DNA from: Tetrapyrgos nigripes
Taxonomy: Eukaryota; Basidiomycota; Agaricomycetes; Agaricales; Campanellaceae
Length of the DNA: 64,000 nt
Direction: 5' to 3'
Assembly (NCBI GenBank): GCA_013368315.1
Contig: JAACJM010000055.1
Span: 248,001 to 312,000 of the forward strand
Program-made: the position numbers and the translations under genes
The notes under the pieces: model-generated
The model's input: the letters and a program-made list of their open reading frames with translations, nothing else
Database searches by the model: none
What the model was told of the DNA's origin: nothing
Part shown: positions 43,240 through 54,376 of the stretch, piece by piece
Numbering within the stretch: the first letter of the stretch is position 1
Layout: each line of letters starts with the position of its first letter

Positions 43240-46012
43240 ATGTCACCGGAGAGTAGCACTGGTACTATGGAAATTCCAATCAAACCGAGATTGAAGAAGC
43301 CTCCAGCATGCGACTATTGCAGGACTCGTCGAGTTTTGTGTCACCCTCAACCAGAGGGCAGGTCTTGCCCTAGATGTCTAGAGAAGGGTGTCAAGTGAGT
43401 ATCTGTGCGAATCGATATCAGTGTCTTCAGCGAGTGTATCAGTATTATTGACTGTCAAGACCGTGACTTGCAGGTGTACAACTACACCATCCGTTCGAAA
43501 AAAACGTGGACGACAACGTGAAATTTTAGCAGCGAAAAAAGTGCAAGTTGCTCCCAGCGACAGCGACAACATCAATGAAGATGTCATTCATGCAAGGGAT
43601 CTGATCGCCACCGCCAAGGATGATGCTCGGACATCTCACGGTCGGGAACTTATGGCGTCAAGGGATTTGACTTTGACAACAACGTCGGCTGCACAATACG
43701 CATCTCATACAACACACATGCTAGCGACTTGCGCAGGCCTTAACGATGTGTATAGAAGGCCCATCGCCTTCGCTCCAGTTTTTTCTCATCCACAGTTACA
43801 ACTTCCAAAACGTCTAATGCAGGAGTTATTCAATGGTGCGTGTTTGTGTTTCGTGTTTCATTATACCGTAGCTTGTAGGACGTCCTCGAACTAAAAAAAC
43901 TCATTCATCAACGCATAGAATTTGTCCATACAGGCTATTATCTTCACCCTATCATGCCTTACGACAGAATACGTGCCCATCTCGCCGGCAGCGGTTGGCA
44001 ACCGTCTTCCCTCTCACCTCAGGAATGTGTCCTCGTCCACTGCATCTTCGCCGTTGCATCTACAGTGTCTAGTGACCCCCTTATAATCGGCCCAGAACCT
44101 CTTCCGGTAGAGTGTATCAACATTCTGACTACCATCCACCCCGTGAAAAAAATTAAAAGCGATCTAAGGGAAATCGGTAGACGGAGAGAGTGTATAGGGT
44201 TGTGTCATCAGCTGAGAGCGGAAGCACTGAGGCAGGCGCACAATGAAGGTATAGCTGCATGGGTGTCGCCTGAGAATGCGGCTAGTTGTTTTTTGTTGGA
44301 TGCATTGCTTAGTCGTGAGTGTTGAGTTTTTAGGGTCTTGGGTTATGGGCCTAACCTACTTAATGATGACAGAATACGAATCCCCAAACTCATACGGTGC
44401 AGCTTTTACATGGCAAGCTCGAAGGCTTGCCGAGTCTTGGCATCAACGACCGCAGCTTTACAACGGGATTTTTGGAACGATAGAATGTTCGGTCAAATGG
44501 GCAGCTTTTTTGGTGGGTGACTTGGTTTCTTTTTCTTTCATACGCTGACCTTTGGCCGTTGACTCTTTAGTCGGTTGACACGCTTCCAGCTTTACATTCA
44601 GATAGATCTGTAGATTTGTGCGTCGCTTATTTTCCGCTGTTCTTTTGTTGACTTACTATATCCATGCTATTCTAGTTCAGCTTCCGATGAACAGCTCATG
44701 TGTGGACACGACCAGCTATCGTTGGAAAAATTGGCATCGTTACTGAACCAAGGCTGTAATAGCTGGCAGTTTTATGAATATTATCTTTCTAGTGAGTTGC
44801 AGAGTTTGATGTCGTGTTCAACCATGCTGAATACGCACCTATCCATGTCCTTCAGTCACCTTTCAGATCACTCGCCACGCAAGGGAGGTATACGAAAGTA
44901 TCAGTGGCCGTGAGTGATCCTTTCTTGAAAATTTGTCAATTATAGCTGCTGATTTCGACGAACGAACCTCCCAATCCGTCCGTTCCTACTACTGATGTGA
45001 TAGCGTGCGCACGACGTCGCCCATACAACCTTCAACTTATCAAACGCTACGCTGCCTCTCTTCATCTCCTGCACGACGTATGCAATGCTTTACACATACA
45101 TGGTGTCCGGGTAGCTCGTCAAAACCAAAGCCAGAGCCACACGATTCTCGCTCTCGTCAGAGTCGTATCAGTTGGATGGACGAATTTGACGTTGCATTTT
45201 TACAAAACGGTGAAGGAAATGCTGGAAGCGAGCTCGGCCACAGATTTGTATACTGCAACATATGAGCCCGATGAGATTGGTGTAGACGGCTTGGATGGCT
45301 ACGGGAACGGTAGTCTTGACGGTGTTAATGGCCTGGAACGGGGAACATACAATTACTCGTCACTGGCAGAGCTAGAACTGGCACCAATCTTCCTTGCTGT
45401 TAGAAGTCTAACATGTAAGGCTGCCATTGAATACTCTGAAATGGTCGAGGATATTCACTCATTTTCGAGATTGGCACAAACGAAAATTATTGGTGGGGCC
45501 CATTTGAAGAAATGGGTGGAATTTGTGATAGATGTGACGCGGGATGCAGGGGTTATGTCGGCGAGTGAGGGGACTCAGACTCTTGAGAGGTGAGTGAGGG
45601 TACTACATGCTGCATAAATCGTTTGTCCAATCTGGTTACGTTGACACGGCATCTTTCTGACTAACGGTTTTTCTCGTTCCTTCCCTTTTTTTCTAACAGA
45701 CTACGAGATGGGCTGAAAATTGCCGGTTTTACCTGGACAAATTATACGGATCTTGTCGAGGTTATCGATTCTCATGTATCTGCCCTCATGGACAGTTCGG
45801 GGTCCGCTCAAGACCCTGCTCATATCCTTGCTCTCGATCATAATCCTGATTATCATCATATGCATCTCAATCCTCATTCCAACTCCCGTCATGTCCCTCA
45901 GCCTGGTTCTGCCACTGCTGCTGCTCATCTCGATCTGGATCATAATCCTGATATTTATTATCGCAATCTCGACATCAACTCCGGTCATGTCCTTCTGCTG
46001 GTGTTCCTCTAG
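43240..46012 (+). CDS. Zn2Cys6 transcription factor (copy B), 9 exons, 734 aa
   Basis: The model is join(43240..43394, 43474..43835, 43919..44314, 44373..44512, 44571..44617, 44676..44791, 44856..44887, 44946..45589, 45700..46012), 2205 nt, all in frame. The zinc cluster (CDYCRTRRVLC ... SCPRCLEKGVKC) and middle region are the same as copy A. The large exon 8 carries an extra GVN and AH relative to A. Near the end one C is missing from the CCC in GTCATGTCC(C)TTCTG. The frame then ends early with GHVLLLVFL, replacing the glycine-rich end of A. Both copies look functional, and intron sequences are also conserved. Confidence 0.85.
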
Positions 46013-46395
46013 GAGGAGAAGGAGGCGGAGGAGTTTATTACACGGCATGGTCCACGACTTGAACGCCGGTTTCCAGGAGGCACACGTTTAGTAGCGTTCC
46101 CAATTTCGCCGTATGTTTCACGTAGCTCAGATTTTCCAAATGATGAGTGCTGATGAGCTTTAACCTCGTAACTAGTATGTATCTACTAGTAGCCATGTAT
46201 CTTTGTATATTCCTCCGAATGAAAGACGTGCGTCACGAAAGCAACAAGTAGCTAAGTAGTCTCAGTGCCGTATGTGTTCTCCTTCCTTCTGCCTTTGTTT
46301 TGGTCCTAATGGTGTTACGGTGCAAATTCCCATCCCCTTTTGTTGCCACTCACCCGGCCTCACAGTGATCACCGAAAACTGTACAGCTGATGACG

Positions 46396-46568
46396 TTGGT
46401 CCAGACAAACCCTGGAAGGCTATTAGCCTTGACTGCAACTATACTCCTCCTCGGGCAGGAATTACGCTACTCCGTGGCGTTCAGTTGACTGGTCTTAGAT
46501 ACCAGTAAGTAAACCAGACCAAGGCAAGCGCTATAGGATAGTGGTGGTACTAAAAGCTTAAGGGCAAC
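46396..46568. repeat. Array spacer, copy 1 (first part)
   Basis: Together with 46270-46395 and 46958-47330 this matches the spacer between genes C and D (49190-49830). Both contain AAACCAGACCAAG repeats and TCTACAGCTTCGATC blocks. Confidence 0.8.
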
Positions 46569-46957
46569 TAGTCTAGTTTTAAGAGATCGAGAGCTTAGGG
46601 ACCAGTTTTTTTGCTTACAAAGATGACTTATTGCGTAATATTCCCACAGTCTGTTTCCCTTATGTGCCGGTCATTTTCGGTGCTTCTGGGGGTTGTAGGA
46701 CCATTAAAGAGTCTGGAATATAACATCTATAGCTTTATTATCACAAAATATAACAGGAGGAAGCAGCAGAGTCGTTGGGACGAGTTGAGCAGAAAGAGCA
46801 CCGCTTCCCAAAATAGGTCGTGTGAAGATTACGTTATAAGTCTTTTCTATTACCTTCGTATTGACAAAAACTGGTCCCTAAAAACCCCCGCTTTGACGAC
46901 AGACTGCTATCGCATCATTTCAATGATCACTGATACTGTCTGTTTATAAGAGACTAA
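46569..46957. mobile_element. Composite insertion in the array spacer (possible hAT-type MITE)
   Basis: Absent from the equivalent spacer between C and D (about 49500). It is flanked by AGGGCAAC (46561-46568) and AGGGTAAC (46958-46965), an 8-bp near-duplication. The short inverted ends are TAGTCT/AGACTA. The ends are too short to be certain of the class. A second MITE is nested inside. Confidence 0.55.
46598..46878. mobile_element. Nested Tc1/mariner-type MITE, 281 bp
   Basis: Ends GGGACCAGTTTTT and AAAAACTGGTCCC are inverted repeats flanked by TA (46596-46597, 46879-46880). Non-coding. Confidence 0.75.
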
Positions 46958-47326
46958 AGGGTAACACGAGTAACAGTAAATCTACAGCTTCGATCCACGC
47001 CTGCGCCTACTGAGGTCACATTGGCAGGACAACAAGGACAATAAAGTTTTGAAGAAAAGTGGCATCTAGTTGTGGCTTTTGTAATTCAACTTTTCATCGT
47101 TCTTTTGTAGATGAAATCGATTGAATGACTTGGTCTTGCATACAAGTAGACAACTAAACCAGACCAAGTCAAGAAGGGCTGTAAGGTAATGATACTAGTA
47201 CCGAAAGGACCGCACGAATAACAGCAAATCTATACAGCTTCTATCAAAGCTAGCGCCTACGGAGGCCAGTAGGTCGTCATATTGGCCAAATATGCCACTC
47301 TATTGACGCGTACGGCGGCAAACAGT
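46958..47326. repeat. Array spacer, copy 1 (second part)
   Basis: Matches 49505-49840 with many small differences. It contains two CTTGGTCTTGCATAC / AAACCAGACCAAGTC stretches and leads into the promoter of gene C. Confidence 0.75.
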
Positions 47327-47336
47327 AATTATAAAT
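47327..47336 (+). promoter_or_regulatory. TATA-like element of gene C
   Basis: AATTATAAAT in a context identical to that of gene A, 73 bp before the start codon. A conserved CTCTTCCATCATCACCCACTTTC leader-like stretch (interrupted here at the 20-base limit) follows in both genes. Confidence 0.55.
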
Positions 47337-47408
47337 GAGACCGAGACTCTTTCTGTCTCTTCCATCATCACCCACTTTCACTACTAGAGTCTGGGACTGC
47401 CCATCATA

Positions 47409-48810
47409 ATGCGTCTGCTACAGACAATCCTTTCTAGCCTCATGATCAGTTTCGCCTTCACTCTCCTCCTTCTAGCTCCCAGTGCGGGGCCTCAAGGCGT
47501 CAATGCTATACGCCTACCAGGACTAGCGCCCGACTTAGGTCTCAACCTCCAAGGTTTGTGAATATTACAATTCCGCGCTCTTTGACACTACTCATTGAAC
47601 CATCTCATTCGTCCTCATAGCGCGCGAAGGTCTGTCCTTGCGCCACAAATTGTCAGGATGAACTTAGTACTCACCTTTTGACAGTCCTCAAGTCCCCGCG
47701 TTCTGAAGAGTCTCCAGAACATTTCTGGGATCAGGTAAACAATCTGGGGGACAAAGTCGTGAACTACACCAATGTAAGCGCCGGCTCATTATCTTCTAGT
47801 CCTTTGACCCTAGATTTCGATCATCACAACTGACTCGTATGTAAGGCCCTCCTCAAAGAAACCGCAAAACTCTACCCTGCCGTTCAATCCTCCATCTCCT
47901 CCCTCCAACATCAAATCTCCTCTACCCTCTCCTCACCAGGTATTCAAACCCTTCGCTCCGAGCTAGAGCAGTCAGTGTTATTCCTCAATACGAACTCCAC
48001 CAACTTCACCGCCGGCTTTGTCGATTTAACTAAATGGTCTAACGATCTCTCCACCGAATTTGAGCTTATAATGGATCAGTTCCAAATCGAGTTTCCTCTT
48101 CCTTCTGAAGCCCCTAATCACGAAGAGAGAGTCAAGCTCATAAATACGCTGATGGATCGACTTGAGGATGGGTTTGTTAAGGTGGCGAATATGACTCATT
48201 ATGGTGTGGATCAAGAAAAGACGAGGGAGATTTTCGAGAGTATTAGGTCTGGGATGGTAGGCGCTTTGGTTACAGTAGGTGAGTTGATCCTCGTATTCCT
48301 ATTGATCGACTCGAAGGTCTAAGCTGAGGTCAACTTTTCCTTTGAATTGCAGGGGATATCGCAGAACAACATCCCATCCTGCTGGAAGCGACTTTATTCG
48401 CCGTGACTATTCTTGTCTTCCCTGAAGAATGTATTCTTCGCCCTCTCTTCTCACCCTTTGGGTTCGGTCCTTTGGGTCCAGTCAAAGGTGAGCACTTATC
48501 TCTCGTCGACTAGATGACCGTTCAACTCAATTAATGGACCATGACAATACCAAACTACACCTTTCCTTGCCTTCTTTCCTTCTTTCTTTCGAACTACATC
48601 ATCCATTCAATTTCCATAACAGGATCCACCGCAGCCTGGGCTCAAAGCCGCTTCTGGGGCGGGACAGTAACCAAGGGAAGTTGGTTCGCGCGCCTACAAC
48701 AAGCGGGTATGACTGGACGGGGATGGGGGAGTATTCCAAAGGCGGTTTTGGGTGTGCTTGGTGCAGGTGCTGGATTGGTGTTGGGCCTTTTTGATGGGGT
48801 TGATCGATGA
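47409..48810 (+). CDS. Ifi-6-16 family protein C, 5 exons, 329 aa, intact
   Basis: The model is join(47409..47553, 47685..47773, 47846..48278, 48353..48487, 48623..48810), 990 nt, with intron positions and phases identical to gene A. It encodes a signal peptide (SFAFTLLLLAPSAG, cleavage near GVNA) and the helical region (TKWSNDLSTEFELIMDQFQ, MDRLEDGFVKVANM). The hydrophobic ATLFAVTILVFPEE segment follows, then the full 6-16 region: GFGPLGPVK, GSTAAWAQSRFWGGTVTKGS, FARLQQAGMTG. The glycine-rich membrane segment (AVLGVLGAGAGLVLGL) ends the region. This is the only complete long-form copy in the window. Animal relatives IFI6 and IFI27 are small hydrophobic proteins of mitochondria, ER or nuclear envelope. 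The fungal role is unknown. Confidence 0.87.
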
Positions 48811-49189
48811 TCACTGATCAGGATCGGTGTCCAATCTTCGATGTCAGAAGTTCCGGTGTTCGAAGGAAAGCGAACGAGGCTTCGAGTTGGGGTGGTTGGG
48901 GTCTCGTAATATCTTTATATATTGTGAGCGTTTGGAGTAGATGAAATTGAACGACTTGGTCCTGGATGCATGAAGTAAAGCAGACCAGGTCAAGGGATGT
49001 AAGATAATGGTACTATACATTGTAAAATGGCAGCATGAAGTACAGCAAATTCACAGCTTCGATGCACGCCTGCGCCTAGTACTCGAGATGGAATTTTTAG
49101 TATCAGGAAGTCCAATAAAATAATGTGTACATTAAACTGGGACTGTGCGGCCTCGTATTCGCCACGCTTCAGCGCTGGCCCACAACCTT
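48811..49189. other. 3' region of gene C
   Basis: No gene is supported. Short matches to the spacer motif GGTCAAGGGATGTAAGATAATGG are recognisable only in part. Confidence 0.4.
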
Positions 49190-49840
49190 CATAGTCTCAG
49201 TACCGTACTTATACGTGTTCTCCTTCCTTCTGCCTTTGTTTTGGTCCCAACGTGTTACGATGCAAATTCTCATCCCCTTTTGTTGCCAGTCACCCGGCCA
49301 CACAATAATCACCGAAAACTGCACAGCTGGTGACGTCGGTCTGGACAAACCCTGGGCTATTAGCCTTGACTGCAACTACTCCTCCTCGGACAGGAATTAC
49401 GCTACTTCGTAGTGTTCAGTCAATGGTCTTGGATGCCAGTAGTAAGTAAACCAGACCAAGGCAAGCGCTATAGGATAGTGGTAGTACTAAAAACTTAAGG
49501 GCAGCACGAGTAACAGTAAATCTACAGCTTCGATCCACGCCTGCACCTACTAAGGTCGCATTGGCGGAACAACAAGGACAACAAGGTTTTGAAGAAAAGC
49601 GACATCCAGTTGTGGCTTTTGTAATTCAACTTGTCAGCGTTTTTTTGGTAGATGAAATCGATTGAATGACTTGGTCTTGCATACAAGTAAACAACTAAAC
49701 CAGACCAAGTCAAGGGCTATCCATGTAAGGTAACGGTACTGGTACCGAAAGGATCACACGAGTAACAGCAAACCTACAGCTTCGATCAAAGCTATGTAGC
49801 GCCTACAGAGGTCAGCAGGACAATGAGAAGGATAAGGTTA
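49190..49840. repeat. Array spacer, copy 2 (between genes C and D)
   Basis: Homologous to 46260-46568 plus 46958-47300, but without the inserted elements. It supports a tandem origin of units B, C and D. Confidence 0.85.
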
Positions 49841-49875
49841 CGCCAACTTATTGACATTGAATTCTTAATGAAACG

Positions 49876-49883
49876 TATAAAAG
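49876..49883 (+). promoter_or_regulatory. TATA box of gene D
   Basis: TATAAAAG lies 89 bp before the start codon, at nearly the same distance as the TATA-like elements of genes A and C. Confidence 0.6.
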
Positions 49884-49964
49884 AGGATCAGACTCCGTCT
49901 TTCCCCTCCCATTGTCACCCACCTTCAGGGTACTACCTTCTCATTACTCAAAGCACCCGGAACA

Positions 49965-50273
49965 ATGATTCTTGCACTCCTTGGCTTCGGTTCTTCGGGT
50001 ATCATTAAAGGTGAGCAGAGTCTGCGTGCTGCAGTATTATATCCAACCCTCCCTTCCTTCTTCGTTTCTATCCACGATGCAGGATCCATCGCAGCTTGGG
50101 CTCAGAGTTTCTTCTGGGGGGCTGCAGTAGCCAAGGGAAGCTGGTTCGCACTTCTACAGTCAGCGGGTATGGCTGGAGCGGGGTTGTCGGGCCTCCTAAA
50201 GATTAGTTTGGGTATAATCAGTGGAGCAGTTTGGTTGGTTGGATTGGTTTTGAAGATTTGTGGACGAGGTTGA
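49965..50273 (+). CDS. Ifi-6-16 family protein D, short form, 78 aa
   Basis: The model is join(49965..50010, 50083..50273), 237 nt. It encodes only the 6-16 region: MILALLGFGSSGIIK, then GSIAAWAQSFFWGAAVAKGS, FALLQSAGMAGAGLSG and a hydrophobic Gly/Leu-rich end (LGIISGAVWLVGLVLK). The single intron is at the same place and phase as the last intron of the long forms. This short form resembles animal IFI27-like proteins in size and layout. Its own TATA box and leader indicate an independent gene, not a remnant. Two membrane segments are likely. Confidence 0.82.
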   Translation: MILALLGFGSSGIIKGEQSLRAAVLYPTLPSFFVSIHDAGSIAAWAQSFFWGAAVAKGSWFALLQSAGMAGAGLSGLLKISLGIISGAVWLVGLVLKICGRG

Positions 50274-50939
50274 TGGTCACTGGCAGCATCGATGTCCAAA
50301 CAAGTTCTACGTCAGAAGTTCTGGAGTTTTGTAGGATTAAAGTGAACATGGTTTAATGAGGCTTCAGGTTGGGGTTTGTAGAATTTTCAGCGGGTTGAAG
50401 TAGAGGCAATTGTAAATGATATCTAGCATTGAACAAGAGACGTGCAAGTTGGGGACGATACTCTCTATTGGTATTTGGGCCGCGCATCAGGAGTGAGTCA
50501 AGGAAAGAGAACATAGCCGATGGTTGAGATAATGACAGTCCAGAAACACGAACTTTTTACGCCTGAGAGGAGTTCTTGAACGGACCATCCAAGAAAGTGC
50601 ACACTGCACTGTGCAAGTAGCGGAAGTTTGGGATCAAGAGGACACCTAGTTTCACGCCTTTCGCTGCTGGCAGTAGCTGTTAGCGACAGTAGACCCAAGG
50701 TTCAGCTCTAATGTGGCTCTGACCAGAGGACGCAGGCTGCCCCAAAGTTGAGACGCAGGAGGAGGAAAGCGACGTCGTTTGAAGGAAACAGGACCAAACA
50801 GACACCCAATTTTTTTTCAGGCTCTTACTCTTACCGTCACTTCAAATTCACCATTCTTCGCCTTCTTCCTCTCCGCAAACTCTTGCGGCCCTCTCTTCTC
50901 GCCAGAGCAAGGATAGATGCTGACAAAGGCTTCCTTGCT
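50274..50939. other. Intergenic, gene D 3' region and DUS1 promoter
   Basis: No coding feature is supported. An open frame upstream of the chosen DUS1 start (from about 50748, Arg/Lys-rich) lacks family similarity and is probably leader sequence. Confidence 0.45.
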
Positions 50940-52840
50940 ATGTCTTCTCTTCCTACAGCTTCGATATCCACAGAAAGAAGTCCCGAGGGAACGAAAAATG
51001 CAAAGTTAGGGGGCTATGACTTTTATCGCGAAGTATTGGGGAGTCCGAAATACATTGTGGCTCCGATGGTAGATCAGAGTGAGCTGGTGTGTCTGTCTCA
51101 TCAAATGTGATACCGGTTATAAAGGAATTCAATATTAATTTCAAGGAATTTAGGCATGGAGGAGACTGTCGAGGAGATATGGTGCTCAAGTATGTGCTAT
51201 TCCTGGAGACCACTACGCACACTCATGTAATTGCAGCTCATATACACTCCTATGATTAATGCAAAGGCACGTTGCTTAGACGCCTCGCTACGTTGTTGTG
51301 ACTGACTGTCTTTAAACAGATGTGGGCAGACGACACACATCGAAATTATCGTATCGCCAACTTTGACGTAGACTCTGGCGAAGAAGGGAATCCTGCCACT
51401 GACCGGCCTCTAATCATCCAATTTTGCGCAAATGACCCAGAGAAGTTATTGGCGTCTGCAAAAATGTTGGAGAAACATTGTGACGCGGTAGACATCAACC
51501 TAGGCTGTCCTCAAGATATTGCGAAGAAGGGGAGGTATGGGGCGTTTCTGATGGATGACTGGGATTTGATATACAACCTGAGTGAGTGTCAGAAAAGTAT
51601 CTAATGTCGTTTTCTGCGATGTGTTATCCTTACTCCCATTTTCAGTCAACATCCTACATACCAATCTCTCCGTCCCTGTTACAGCCAAGTTTAGGGTATT
51701 CCCGACCGTTGAGAAGACAGTCGAGTACGCCAAGATGTTGGAACGTGCGGGAGCACAGATCCTGACCTGCCACGGTCGTCTGAGGGAGCAAAGGGGACAA
51801 TTTGCTGTGCGTCCATTCTCCCTACCAGTGCCGTGCTTGGACTAACTTCCTCATTGTTACTTACAGGGTCTAGCAGACTGGGACAAAATAAAAGCTGTCA
51901 AAGAAGCTGTATCTGTACCCGTCTTCGCCAACGGCAACATCCTATACCAGTCTGACATCGAGGCTTGTCTGAGGGCAACTGGCGCTGACGGTGTCATGAG
52001 TGCAGAAGGGCAGTTATATAATGCCGCTTTATTCGCTGGATTACCCTCTACCTCCTCTCCTTCCGCCTCTTCCTCCTCCTCTTCACCGGCTACCTCTACT
52101 ACCTCTCCACCACCACTCTACAATACACAACACCCTTTTAATGCCGACCTTGCATTGGAATACCTTTCCATTGTACAGTCGCTGAAGACTCGCACATCCA
52201 TCAGCGCCGTCAAAGGTCACCTTTTCAAAATCATGCGACCAGCTTTATCTCGAGAAACAGACTTGAGAGAACAGCTTGGAAAGGTTCAGATAGGCAGGAA
52301 CGCGGATTTATCTAGTGGAGCGTTACAACCTTACATAGAAGTGTGCGAGGAGATGAAGAGGAGAATGATGGTGAGTATTCCTTCTTTCGTTTGCAATATT
52401 CAGCCATTCTACAGAGGTAACGCCCGGCTTACTCACAGCGAGACGCAAAAGCCGCTGAAGGCAAAACCCTAGAAGAGCTGATAACGATAGACAAAGCGAC
52501 AGGATTGCAAATCCTTCCTCATTGGCTTGCTCAGCCCTATTTCAGGCCTCCGCCGCCGCCGTTACCTGCGAAGGAGAAAGGTGAGTTGATGCTGTCTACT
52601 CTCCCAACTACACGCTTCGCTTACCTTGGGCTGACAGTGCTCAAATTTAATTCTACTATTCCAGCGAAGCGACCAGTATCGGAGATGAGCTCTGGAGAGG
52701 GCATAGTGGACGAGGGAGATGAGGAAGGGGGAGGGAGAGGTCTCGATGCGAGTATAATTGGGCTTGAGAAAGGCAAGATTGCGAAACCCAAGCTGGAAGC
52801 TAACTTGGAGGGGGTCGGTGTACCGCTTGTATTGGCGTAA
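50940..52840 (+). CDS. DUS1: tRNA-dihydrouridine(16/17) synthase, 8 exons, 485 aa
   Basis: FMN enzyme that reduces uridine 16/17 in the tRNA D-loop. The model is join(50940..51086, 51154..51189, 51237..51266, 51320..51581, 51646..51806, 51867..52370, 52439..52580, 52665..52840), 1458 nt. Family motifs appear in order: APMVDQSELAWRRLSRRYGA, LIYTPMINAK, RPLIIQFCANDPE and DINLGCPQDIAKKGRYGAFL with the catalytic Cys. They continue with KFRVFPTVEKT, CHGRLREQRGQFAG and VPVFANGNI, then GADGVMSAEG. Exons 2 and 3 are only 36 and 30 nt. Intron 3 begins GCACGT, a GC-AG intron, and the frame requires it. A Ser/Thr/Pro-rich insert (about residues 255-285) and an acidic Gly-rich end extend the protein. Confidence 0.93.
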
Positions 52841-52944
52841 AATGGATTAGCCTCTGTTTTCGAATGTCGTTTTTGCCACCAGTGTCCTCAGTATACAACT
52901 GCACTATTTTATGTACTAGATTGCCCATGGGTATATATGCCAAT

Positions 52945-54376
52945 CTACAATGTATTCCAATCCCTCTTCAATTCATCTGGATCGTTTCTCATCCCAAACA
53001 TAGAACCCTCAGTCTGAGTCTCCGTATCCGCTTCCGTCTGTGCTTCGATGACTGAAGGACTCGGACTTTCCCGTGGACATGAAGGTACCGTATGCACTCC
53101 CGATGCAACCGGCGTAACGACTGAGGATCCATGAAACTGCATTGCTGAAATGGTATGCAACTCGTCGATTTGACGATTCTGAATCCTCCCTAGCTTGACA
53201 TTCCTAAAGACATGACACGCCATGGAGTTGACCACTGCGAACTGAACAGGAATCAAGAAGAACCTGTAATAGTCGCTGACATTTGGCGCGAGGAGGAGGG
53301 CTACTAAAACAGTAGAGCACAGGGATGAGATCCTGGATAAAAAGGTATCCCAATCAGCGCGTCAATATGCAAGTAATATTAATCCTAGAAAAGTGAATCC
53401 TAGAAAAGGCAGTATGCACTCACAAATAATACACCTGTCCATCTTTCAACAATGCCCTTGAAAATGCTGGCAACTTCTTTCCTGGAAAGAAGAATGCCCT
53501 TGTTCTACTCTCCAATCCACAAGCATTTGATGATGACTCCTCCAAATGCGCATTCCGATGAAGCTTAAATGAAATCGCCAAAAACACCAACGTATCATGT
53601 AAAAGCATCGCGAAAGCAGGTATCAACGCAAAGATTCTTTGAAATTTCAGCGGTACACACTGTGTCTGCATTCCAGGAAGTGATAGGGTCTCAACATTAA
53701 TGAACAAAAGATTGGCAACTGATGTAAGTCCAACGGTGATGATCCAGAATGAAAAGAAGATAGCTCGGATGTAGGGATGATTGTGGTATAAAGCACTGAC
53801 TCGGAAGAAGAAGAGTAGAGCTGTGGAGGCCATGGCAAGATGGGATGTAACTCCGATGATGTGAGTGGTTGGAGTACACGGGACTGGTGCGACTGGGTGT
53901 ACAAAGATTCCAACATTAGTGTACGGCTGGCACGGTATGTGATTCAGTGAGGATCACTAAATAACTCACCCATGAGAAGTGTCAAGCTCAACTGAGATCC
54001 CAATGTCATTAGTCGAGAAATAAAATACACCACAGTTGGCAGACCAATCCGAGGAATCATCTTGTTTGGGTTACGTCCTCCCAGTGAGCTGGCATGGTGA
54101 GGAGCAGGCCCTACAATAATTTGATAGTCTCCACGAAGATTCATCAGGATGTCCCAAAGAAACATCTGCCATATCCAGCGAGGAGTTCATTCAGTATGGA
54201 CATGGGTAGCATAATTCAAAACTTCTACTCACCCCAAGCGTCCCAACTTCAACATACACCGCGTTTTGCGCTGAACGGGCTATGTCCGGTGGAACGAGTG
54301 CTAAGTACGGGTTTGATATAGCTGCTAACGTCATGACATTGAAAGGGGTAATGGTTGAAGGAGTGGTAGTATTCAT
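52945..54376 (-). CDS. Orphan seven-helix membrane protein, 4 exons, 398 aa
   Basis: The model is complement(join(52945..53332, 53424..53892, 53970..54165, 54233..54376)), 1197 nt. Hydrophobic segments include VYFISRLMTLGSQLSLTLLM, HIIGVTSHLAMASTALLFFF and AIFFSFWIITVGLTSVANLL. Others are FALIPAFAMLLHDTLVFLAI, SSLCSTVLVALLLAPN and FFLIPVQFAVVNSMACHVF. The MACHVFRNVKLG ending of the last helix and MFLWDILMNLRGDYQII are typical of the large Agaricomycete family of orphan seven-helix proteins (DUF6533-type). The cytoplasmic tail is Ser/Thr/Glu-rich. Ligand and function are unknown. It is convergent with DUS1, about 100 bp apart. Confidence 0.78.

Larger units (their letters stand above)
40532..46395. 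repeat. Segmental duplication, copy B
   Basis: Corresponds to copy A 13080-18004 plus 33725-33922 in uninterrupted form. It keeps the pre-insertion target of the giant transposon. The homology starts abruptly at TGTGTACAG next to the second Plavaka-like element, so the first two exons and promoter of gene B are absent. Confidence 0.95.
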
